21,077 bases of DNA from Dissophora ornata (Eukaryota > Mortierellomycota > Mortierellomycetes > Mortierellales > Mortierellaceae), in contig MU617162.1 of the NCBI GenBank assembly GCA_025201705.1, forward strand, positions 1 to 21,077, given 5' to 3'. Positions 11,901 through 19,425 of the stretch are shown one piece after another. The notes beneath the pieces were generated by a model. That model made no database searches, was not told the origin of the DNA, and saw only the letters and a list, made by a program, of their open reading frames with translations. Position numbers and translations under genes: made by a program. How positions within the stretch are numbered: position 1 is the stretch's first letter; the number at the start of each line of letters is the position of its first letter.

Positions 11901-13079
11901 CAGTCCCAGTCCGATGTCGACACCTACAAGCAGCAGGATTCATACACCTGCGATTGACTCTGATTCTTCTGTGCAGTCCAGCGGAGCAAGCAAGAAGAGC
12001 CGAAAGAAGAAGAAGAGCAAAGTGGTTCATTCACTTGCGATTGATCCTGTCACAAAGATGATTGTTGCCCAGACCAAGGAAACAAGCGAAACCAATACTC
12101 CGGAGGACTCTTTGGATGAGTCCGAAATATCGACCCCCACCAAGAAACCTAGGAAAGTGGTCGTCAAGAAGGAGCCTCTCCCTGCACCTCCCATCTGGCT
12201 TCTGCGGACCCCGCTCAAGTCATACGATCTTGCCGAGGATGTGTCTTCACCGATAGAGCCTGCTGCGGATGAGATGGCATACACTGGCGTAAAATCAGGC
12301 CGGGTCGCGACTGACAGCGTTGTTGGCAGCCAGGAAAGTCCGTCCTCAAGCGTTGCTCGTACCTCGATTGGAACCGCCTATCAACCCATTGCTGAAATCC
12401 ATGCGACTGATTCCCAGGGCGATTTCAATATGGAGACTGTGATCCAACCCACTCCAACCGAAGAGGTCGCTGCAACACAATCCGGCCCTGTTCCAAATCA
12501 GGAACCTATAGAGAAACCGACCTCGAGCTTAGATGGGTTGCAGAGGGCTGCATATGTGCCGCCTGGCTCCAGGATCGATACCTTATCGGAAGGAGTCTAT
12601 TTCACAGCAGGATCCGAGGAGCTCAACAGCGGCTCTGAATCTGGAAGTGGAAACGAGGCTGGCCGACCGTCTCGGATGTCGTCGCCACCAAAGCAAATTG
12701 AAGATATGTCTGCTAGTTCAGCACACTGGGGACTTGGGGATACCTCTGAAGCGTCAGCTGTTGCTCCGCCAACCGCCAGCAGTGTTGCGGAAGCGATCGA
12801 GACAGGAGAAGATTTTGCAAAGACAGTAGAGCGTCTTGTTGAGGCACGCTCGGTGGTTGGTCAAATGGACATGAGGTACGCGTTTACTTGATATGCATTT
12901 GTGCTTATTGGCAACTTCATGTGTTTTCATTGACTGATGCTGCGTATTATGTATCGTGTTTTGCGAATAGGCAACTATTTGAACTACAGAATCAATTGAT
13001 GACGGTGAACCAGGCTGTACATGGAGTCTGGGGCCAACTTGTGAAGGATTCTCTTCACAGTCGCAAGAGCGACAAATAA
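5910..13079 (+). CDS. RIF1: Rif1, telomere and replication-timing protein (16 exons, 1946 aa)
   Basis: Rif1 is a chromatin protein that brings PP1 to origins, delaying firing, and acts at telomeres and breaks. Exons: 5910-7189, 7282-7349, 7432-7493, 7579-7728, 7846-8104, 8193-8290, 8384-8448, 8542-8625, 8720-8810, 8913-9030, 9122-9772, 9850-10119, 10171-10600, 10690-10830, 10911-12875, 12971-13079. All are in phase. Residues 1-355 are disordered with PP1-docking motifs RVIF (39-42), RVAF (292-295) and SILK (317-320). A Rif1_N/HEAT region follows from about 359 to 1530, with the family signatures CNLAVW and VYAITVWGAMVTLIGRVLQ. Next come a Ser/Gly/Asn-rich linker (about 1567-1610), a basic NLS-like block KKSRKKKKSK (about 1616-1626), a disordered tail, and a terminal helix (about 1885-1940) that may be the C-terminal oligomerisation element. 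The frame is open upstream of 5910 but has no ATG. Introns cluster in the HEAT part; the tail is one 1965-nt exon. Confidence 0.95.
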
Positions 13080-13130
13080 CTTGATGTTGCTCGACATTTT
13101 TGTTTTGTTGTTAGTGTATGTATCATAGCA

Positions 13131-13140
13131 CAATATAAAT
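13131..13140 (+). terminator. Possible Rif1 poly(A) signal (AATATAAAT)
   Basis: An AATATAAA element lies about 55 nt after the Rif1 stop and downstream of a T-rich stretch, a usual arrangement for fungal 3' ends. There is no exact AATAAA in the first 60 nt, so this is a weak assignment. Confidence 0.4.
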
Positions 13141-13882
13141 CTTGGATGTGGATTCTACTTGCGAGACATATCTCGGGAATGGAGAGTGTGTCCTGATAGA
13201 ACCAGCATTGGTCTTGTACGACAGAGTCTCATGCATCAAAGCTGCATGTTGTGAGTTCTTGACATGTCTCTGATCGAAATCGCAATATAAAAAAAAAATG
13301 TTGATCGAAAATTGCGGATGCAGTGAGTGAGCCTGTAGGACACATGACTCGGTTCGAATTTAAAATGTTTTAGCAATGAGCGGGACTACGTAAGGCGGGG
13401 GGGTTTCCTCGATTCCTAAGTATTCTTCAGACAGAGTACTTTCGTTTACAGAGTAATAGAAAAGTAGACCCAGACAGGGTCTTGCTAACGATCTGTCTAG
13501 GATGACGCAAGACTCCGAGGAGAAGAATAAGAGGAGGAGGAGGGGATGGGGGGGGCCTGTGCTCAGAGAGATATAAAAAAAAAAACTAAACGTGTTTTTA
13601 TTTTAAGACGATAATCCCCGAATAACTTGAATAGAAAACTTTAATCCGCGGGCCGTGAGGCTCCTAGTTGGGGGGAGGGTTGTACAAGCTTACAAATAGT
13701 GCGCGTTACGCTTCCGTGTCACTTTCGCGACGCGTTTTTTTTTTTTTTCAAAGATACTGATTTTTCAAGGGATCGAAATAGAAAACAAAGGGTACAAAGA
13801 AAACGATCCTAAGGGACAGCATCGAACTCGCTCGATAACTTCTCGGCGCCCTCACGCCTTAGTTGTGTATCTCTTTTTTAAA

Positions 13883-13948
13883 AGAGGGAGGGAGAGAGAG
13901 CGAGAGAAGAGGAGGAGGAGGAGGAGGAGGAGGAGAAGGGTGGGAGAA
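13883..13948 (+). repeat. Purine tract with (GGA)8
   Basis: Nearly pure A/G on the + strand for about 65 nt, with (GGA)8 at 13911-13935 and GAGGGAGGGAGAGAGAG just before. It is interrupted only by single pyrimidines at 13901 and 13941. Such mirror-type homopurine tracts can form triplex DNA. An open frame through it is purely repeat-driven (poly-Arg) and not credible as a gene. Confidence 0.85.
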
Positions 13949-14826
13949 AAAGAACTTGGCCTTGTGCGATGTACGTCTCAATACATGCAGAGAATAATAA
14001 CAAGCCTGGGACAAATGATCACAAGGTTCGTGCCGTCATACACAGCCAAGAATCAACTTTGCTAAATTCTGCATGAGCAAGTGATCATCGGTAATTTATG
14101 CAGGGGGGTAGGGGACAACAATATAAACTGCGTTGCGGCAGTGTAGCAAAGAAACTGCGAGGGGAGGGTGGGGGGAAAGAGAGGAGACTGGTGTGGTATG
14201 GTAGGTCAGCACTTTTTGCTGAGCGAACGAGCGTGTGATACGACCCGTCTAGACCATCTTTTCAGGAAAGAGAGGGTCGCAGGGACAAAAAGGATCTCGT
14301 TTTGTGTGTGTCGCCTTTATTTATTTTATTTTTTTCTTCCTTGGTGTCGACGAGCCTCAAAGTGGTGGTGGTGGGGGGGGAAGATGTGCATCAAACAAAG
14401 TCCGCCATGCCTTTTTGTTCATTGTCGAACAGTGGGCCGAGCCCATTTTGTGGAGAAAAATCGATGGTTGTAGCATGGGCCAGTGGTACAAAGTGGGATG
14501 AGCTCGTACGCCCTTGAGAGCCCCACCCCCAACAACAACATCTTAATCTGTTCATTATTATTGTTCTCTTGTCAACAGCGCACCTTGCGCTAGATTAGTC
14601 CTACGTGTCTTGTTGGTCTACAGACTGTCCAAGAAGAACTCATCTTCCGCGGACGTAGCTACTTTTTGGTTTTTTTTTCCTGTTTTTATCGGAGTCTTGA
14701 TACCACTATATCGGAGTCAGGAGTTACAAGTTCTCCTCCTAGAAGAAATCAACAAAGGAGAAAAGAGAGTTATATGAACTGCAAAGAAAGAGCTTTTTTT
14801 TTTTGTGGTCTTCTTTCTCATTGTTC

Positions 14827-14846
14827 TTTTTTTTTTTTTTTTTTTT
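14827..14846 (+). repeat. T20 homopolymer
   Basis: A run of 20 thymines in the gene-free interval, with shorter T runs nearby (14669-14678, 14791-14802). It could act as a nucleosome-depleting poly(dA:dT) tract or be a slippage product. Confidence 0.9.
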
Positions 14847-15062
14847 ACACATCGGAGAGTACGGTTACTCGTCGATTTTCGAGTTCAGCTTTGACCCCAT
14901 TTATGGCAGTGAAAATCGCCGTGGTTGAAAATAACGACATTCCAGAAGAGGGCGTGATTAGATATTTGACGATTTGCTCCAAGCTTGATCATCAAAGAGA
15001 TAGATAGATTGCGGGAGAGTGAGGGAGACAGAGAACGGCGGAGGGTGAGCAAGAATGAGCAA

Positions 15063-15104
15063 GGGGGGGGGGATGGTGAAAGTAGGGGGATGGGGGATGG
15101 GGGG
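15063..15104 (+). repeat. G-run cluster, potential G-quadruplex
   Basis: Runs of 10, 5, 5 and 6 guanines (starting at 15063, 15085, 15092 and 15099) lie within 42 nt. The last three are separated by loops of only 2 nt. At least four runs of three or more G meet the usual sequence definition of a potential G-quadruplex. Confidence 0.7.
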
Positions 15105-16439
15105 ACGATGTCCGATGTCTTGGAGAGAGCAAAGAGGACCATAGCCCAACCCCGGCAGGGGTGGTATATGCAATTCATGGTTTCTCTGCAATAATGCAAG
15201 GTTGCATAGCTCCGTAATGCAGAGAGTACATGAGTAATGTCTCTCTCTCTCTCTCACTTTCTCTTTCTCCACTTACGAAGAAGGAACTACACATGTGAGG
15301 AGCCTGGCCAGTGCAACTGAAATAGGATTACTTTGAAACAGGTGAATCGACAGAACATACCACTGATTTGCACAGAGCATCGTTCGAGGCCCTCGGTTCT
15401 TGCAAATGAATAGGAGATACTATTCTTACTTGTTTGTTTTTTTTTTTGCTCGTCACCTGCCATCTCGCGTTATGAAATGGAGAGGGAGGGGGGGGAGCCA
15501 ACAACGAGCCATGGCCAACCTGCTCATCTCGAGAGGTACGGCGCTGCGTTGTACTCTAGAGCGATGAGACATGTTAGAGTTATATGAACCAAAGGAAGGA
15601 AAGAAGGAAGAAGGAAAGGGAGCATGCTCCGAGCACAACCCTGTTATTGTGTGTTTGTTAAACGACGTCTTGACCAACCGTTGCCCACGTCGGGTGGGGG
15701 GCAAAAGGGCAAACGGGAATGATTTGTAGAACCAGAGAGGAAGTGTTGTTGCACAAAAAAAAAACCAATTCTTTTTTTCATGACCTGCGGTCGCTCCAGG
15801 GGTTTGGGTTTTTGATTTTGGTGTTCGTTTCGAGATGTACCTTTTTTAATCTTTCAAGAAGTTGCTCATAATTGGAGGAAGAAGCGGGGCGGCGGCGGTG
15901 CCGTGCGGGGAAGAGGAGAGACGCCACGACACAACAGAATCACACTCTTGCTCTGTCCCCTGCCAACTCACTGGTCGGATTTCTCGACGAAGATGCTCTG
16001 CACTCTGAACAGTTTGCATGGCAGAGCGACCTGTTGTTGGTCGGTCTCGGTCGAGCTTACTTGTTTCATCAGCACCGAACAGAGGGCGAGACGCAGGGGG
16101 GCGAGACGCATCGCTGTCGACCGTGACCGCAAGGCGGGGGCCGCATATTAGTCTCGCACAAGAGCAATGCGGGATGATATTATGATATTGCGGCATGTAC
16201 ACAGTATATCAATGATTGTTCATTATTTTGTTGCGTAAGACTTCAACAGGTAAATAGGCACGGAGTAAGCATTGCGCCGTACTACCATCTCGGAGAAGCT
16301 CTTTCCTTTTTGTTTGTGCATCACTTTTTTTTTTGTTTGTGCACCTGTTACATCCTGAGCCGTCGAAAACCCATCGCGCCATAAAAGTGCAACCAAACAT
16401 CTGTCCATGTGCATGGCGCGTCCGCCCTCCTGAACATCA

Positions 16440-16447
16440 TATAAGAG
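16440..16447 (+). promoter_or_regulatory. TATA-like element of the methyltransferase gene
   Basis: TATAAGAG about 250 nt before the methyltransferase ATG, with a second TATA-like ATAAAAG at 16381-16387. A start of transcription about 30 nt downstream would give a leader of roughly 220 nt consisting mainly of the CT-rich tract, with no ATG before the coding start at 16690. Prediction from sequence only. Confidence 0.5.
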
Positions 16448-16539
16448 CGCGCCCCCCTCCCCACCCCGCTCGACAAAACCCTCGTCTTTTTTCTTTCTCA
16501 TTTTTTACCCACAACTCTCCACACTGTGTGTGTATTTCC

Positions 16540-16672
16540 GCTCTATCTCTCCCCCAACTCTCCCTCTCCAACTCTCTCTCTTTCTCCCCCAACTCTCTTT
16601 TCCCCTCTCCCTCTCTCTGCTCTGCCCCCCATTTCCCCATTCCTTCCCTTTCCTCATCCTTCATTCCTCATC
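16540..16672 (+). promoter_or_regulatory. CT-rich 5' leader tract
   Basis: About 130 nt of almost pure pyrimidine directly upstream of the methyltransferase start. The 15-mer TCTCCCCCAACTCTC occurs twice, at 16548 and 16583. Pyrimidine tracts of this kind flank transcription starts in filamentous fungi. Because it sits between the TATA element and the ATG it is probably transcribed. Confidence 0.65.
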
Positions 16673-16689
16673 TCTGACTCGTCATCACA

Positions 16690-19328
16690 ATGGGCACCAC
16701 CCACTCCTCTTCACGCCGCGATAAGGGCAGCAAAGCACGTTGCGCCAAAGAGCGCCCACAGAACAGCAATTCACTACGCCGCAAAACCACAAAGGACGCG
16801 GACGAGTACCTTCATATGCCAACTTCTCCCTCATCCTATCAGAGACACGCACAACATATTGGTCAAAGCCTTTCATTCCCTCCACCCCTTGGCCTTGGCC
16901 ATCACTCTCCAACCCCTAGTCACGCGTCACACTCGTCCTCGTCGCAACAGGGTAGCAATGGTCGACGGAGATCATCCAATCAGACAGCAGACTCTATGCC
17001 CTCAAGTCCTGACTCGACACCCGACTCGCACGCATCTCGACAATCGGAGGAAAGTGGAGATGATCCAGATTTCCGGTGGTTCAGTGGTAGACGCTACCAT
17101 AACTCGGAGAGTCTCTATATACTCCCAAATGACACTGAAGAAGTGGACAGGTACAGTTGAAAAAAAACAACAACGGGAAAAAAAGAACCTTCGAAATGTA
17201 TTGGCCAATACTTCGTGTTTTCTGAAGTGGAGATTTAAACAACGGAAGGGGGGCCGATGATCTACTAGATGGATCGACAATAATCAACCGCCATGGTTGT
17301 GGCAGCGTTCTAGAGGTCCCTCTCCCTCCCCCCTTGTCCATGATACACAATGTGGGAGGTTGCACGCGTGAAATCCATCGAATCTCACTCCACTGTATTT
17401 TTCTTCGATGAGCTTATCAGTCAACGAGGGGGAACTACGCCAAATGTTGATACGCCCACATGCAATGTCCCTACGAAATCTGCATGCATATGGAGACAAG
17501 CGTCATGATAGCCCGTATGCTGGTTGAACCCCAGTGAACACAAAAAATACAGTTTAATACAACTGGGAGCGATGGCGTCGTTGATTGCTGGTTTTTTTTG
17601 GAGGGGAGCTTCGAGAGCTAAGAGGGGAAAGGCTCATGGCCAAGTCGCTCTCACTTTCCTTCTTTCCAACTCTTCTCCACGACACAATTATCGTTTGGGC
17701 AACAAATTATCGTTTGGGCAAACACAATCGCAGTGTCTTCTAGGGTATGCAATCTCCAAGGATGAGCCACCCAAACTACATCTGACTAAACACAACTCCT
17801 CCGCTTGTCTATTTTTTACTGAACTCCGTATAGGTTGCATATGCAGCACTATATCTTCAAGATGCTCATGAACGAAAAGAACATCCATGTGAATATCCCC
17901 AAGAATGGTCGAGTCATTGACCTTGGCTGTGGTGCTGCCACCTGGGTTATGGTAAGTGTGCATATGCATTTCCTTTTGTTCGTTCGGCCTTTCAAAAAAA
18001 AAAAAAAAGAAAAGAAAAACGGCGACATCCACCCTTGGAACCCCATCATGCTTTGGTTCATTGGTTCAACGGATGGACGGATGGTGTCTTTGAGTGGTGG
18101 TTTTTTGCAAGCGCGTGGTTTGCTCTGTGTGACATGCGAGGCACAATCTAGTGTGCGACATTGAATTTCGATTGATGCATGCTGGGAAGGTTCACCCCGA
18201 TCGATGCTGTTTTTAGTACTTTCGCGCGGGTCTGCATGCGAGTCTGCAGGTATATAGGGGGGGGTCAAAGAGGAGGGCTCCCTTCCATAACCTCAGCTCC
18301 CTCCCTCCCCATTTTCGCATGTGCATCATCTTGACTAAACAAAAACACGTATCGGTGATGAGTAACGAGATTATTCAAAATCTTCCTGAGCGGTACTTCT
18401 GCCCGCCTTTTTTGGGCCTATGCGACGCGATTTTCGATCGAGTGTTTGGATCTGATGCAGGTTATTTCCCCTTTCATGTACCTTCGATCGTCATGTGGGG
18501 TGTGTGTGTGTGTGTGTGTGTGTCTATTGAGAATAACCTGGAAGAGCGTTTAAAAGCAAACAAAAACATGGAGGAGCCCAGGGACGGAGAGGTTCGCCAC
18601 ACGGTGCTACGTCAGGGTACATGTGACCAATATGACATGTGCTAACACGCCTCTGTTTGTTATTGTTTATTTTTTTTTTGTTGTTATTCTTGGACATGTA
18701 GGATATGGCCACGGAAATGACAACAACAACCTTTGTGGGAGTCGACGTGTCGCCCATCTTCCCGACAGCCATTCACCCACGCAACTGTAGTTTCCTGAAA
18801 GAGAATTTCCTGAACGGCGTCTCAGAACCGTCGGGGACATTTGATGTGGTCTTTGAGCGCAGCATCGCAGCAGGTCTGACAGCAGAGCTTTGGCAGCAAA
18901 CCTTTCAGGAGGCGTTTCGATTGCTCAAACCTGGTGGATGGCTCGAGAGTGTAGAGTCGGACGTGACAGCGCAGGACGCTGGACCGTTCACGAATATGTG
19001 TTTTGATCATATGTTGGCATCGATGGCGACGAGGGATGTGGATACAAGGATCGTACGGTCATTGGACAGGATCATGGTATCGGTTGGGTTTGTGGATGTA
19101 CAGGTCAAGGAGTACTGTGTACCGTTGGGTGAGTGGGGTGGCAAGTTGGGACAACTTTGGAAACAGAACTTGGTCTCGATATTACAGACAGTCAAACCAC
19201 ATTTGTCAAGAGCTGGCAGGATCACGGAGGGCCAGGTGTCGGAAATGATTCAATCAATGTGTAAAGAGACGCGGGACCTTCGGTCATATATGATCATTTA
19301 TGTAACGTTTGGACGGAAACCATTGTGA
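16690..19328 (+). CDS. LaeA/UMTA-like SAM-dependent methyltransferase, putatively N-myristoylated (3 exons, 401 aa)
   Basis: A class I methyltransferase expected to use S-adenosylmethionine on an unknown substrate; relatives form a large family in fungi, including LaeA-type regulators. Exons are 16690-17150, 17834-17951 and 18702-19328. The conserved N-terminal signature FRWFSGRRYHN starts at residue 128, followed by YILPND and RLHMQHY. Motif I is VIDLGCGAATW around D183; the family usually has GCGPGTW, so the third glycine is alanine here. Motif II is FVGVDVSP with D208, and LLKPGGWLE lies near 267-275, followed by the ESD segment. Residues 1-7 (MGTTHSS) fit the N-myristoylation consensus, and the next 40 residues are basic (RRDKGSK, LRRKTTK), suggesting membrane attachment. 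Residues 50-125 are Ser/Pro-rich and probably disordered. The two introns, 683 and 750 nt, are far longer than any other in the window. The ATG has A at -3 and G at +4. Confidence 0.9.
17151..17833 (+). other. Long intron 1 of the methyltransferase gene (683 nt)
   Basis: Bounded by GTACAG and TATAG, joining phase 2 to phase 2 so that the Arg of DRLHMQHY is rebuilt. It contains stops in every + frame. It also holds a perfect 14-bp palindrome GTATTGGCCAATAC at 17198-17211 (two CCAAT boxes), a 19-bp tandem repeat at 17686-17723, and no recognisable gene. Confidence 0.8.
17686..17723 (+). repeat. 19-bp tandem duplication
   Basis: AATTATCGTTTGGGCAA occurs at 17686 and again at 17705, two copies with a 19-nt period and near-identical spacers. 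It lies inside intron 1 of the methyltransferase gene, about 110 nt before the acceptor. Confidence 0.85.
17952..18701 (+). other. Long intron 2 of the methyltransferase gene (750 nt)
   Basis: Bounded by GTAAGT and TGTAG in phase 0; removal joins the SAM motif I (exon 2) to DMATEM and motif II (exon 3) exactly as in relatives. Inside are an A15 run (about 17994-18008), a TATATAG followed by G8 at about 18250-18264, a CT-rich stretch at 18280-18312, an open frame of 108 codons at 18319-18645 without recognisable similarity, and a (TG)11 microsatellite. Length is a multiple of three but stops are present in the host frame. Confidence 0.8.
18501..18522 (+). repeat. (TG)11 microsatellite
   Basis: Eleven TG units inside intron 2 of the methyltransferase gene. 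They are translated as alternating Val/Cys in the 18319-18645 open frame, which argues against that frame being a protein in its later part. Confidence 0.9.
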
Positions 19329-19348
19329 ACGTATACAATTATAATAAT

Positions 19349-19354
19349 AATAAA
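19349..19354 (+). terminator. AATAAA poly(A) signal of the methyltransferase gene
   Basis: An exact AATAAA 21 nt after the methyltransferase stop, preceded by an AAT repeat and followed by an A run and a CAA repeat. Position and context fit a 3' processing signal with a short 3' UTR. Confidence 0.6.
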
Positions 19355-19360
19355 AAAAAA

Positions 19361-19386
19361 ACAACAACAACAACAACAACGACAAC
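19361..19386 (+). repeat. (CAA)n repeat between convergent genes
   Basis: A CAA trinucleotide repeat with one GAC interruption, in the 92-bp spacer between the two convergent genes and followed by T17 at 19401-19417. Confidence 0.85.
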
Positions 19387-19419
19387 ATAATGTGTATAGA
19401 TTTTTTTTTTTTTTTTTAC

Positions 19420-19425
19420 TTTATT
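19420..19425 (-). terminator. AATAAA overlapping the stop codon of the fucokinase-like gene
   Basis: On the minus strand the final Gln codon, the TAA stop and the following A spell AATAAA, then AGT and a run of 17 A. This repeats the arrangement at the end of the Tim17-family gene. It would place cleavage within the 92-bp convergent spacer. Confidence 0.4.

Larger units (their letters stand above)
13080..16689. other. 3.6-kb gene-free interval between Rif1 and the methyltransferase
   Basis: I find no credible coding region here. The open frames present (for example 13865-14065, 14666-15007 and 15846-16202) are short, biased by simple repeats and show no family motif. No tRNA T-arm, 5S rRNA sequence or convincing terminal inverted repeat was seen. 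What is present: G-rich and purine-rich runs on the + strand between about 13390 and 15110; long T runs (13735-13748, 14827-14846, 15439-15448); a (GGA)8 block; a G-run cluster at 15063-15104; a (TC)n run at about 15239-15255; and a final CT-rich tract. The neighbouring intergenic gaps are only 89 and 233 bp, so this stretch is out of proportion. It may be long upstream regulatory DNA for the methyltransferase gene or hold an unrecognised non-coding transcript. Confidence 0.75.

Noticed and set aside
110..13079. A functional gene cluster of XDH, Tim17-family protein and Rif1
   Set aside because: They are close and in the same direction but belong to unrelated processes, so the spacing looks like ordinary compact fungal gene order.
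13345..13362. GGTTCGAA resembling a tRNA B-box
   Set aside because: The following bases lack the CC of a B-box and no T-arm stem or cloverleaf can be drawn; a similar GTTCGAG near 15384 fails in the same way.
13865..14065. Arg-rich open frame over the purine tract
   Set aside because: Produced by the GGA/GAGA repeat; it has no other protein-like content.
15846..16202. 118-codon open frame on the minus strand (and an 84-codon one on the + strand over the same DNA)
   Set aside because: No recognisable motif, no splice partner and no codon pattern unlike surrounding non-coding sequence.
16437..16677. Glu/Arg-rich and Ser/Pro-rich open frames on both strands over the CT tract
   Set aside because: They are translations of the pyrimidine tract of the leader; low complexity only.
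18354..18396. Possible C/D-box snoRNA in methyltransferase intron 2 (GTGATGA then CTGA)
   Set aside because: The boxes are only about 40 nt apart and the flanks do not form a terminal stem.
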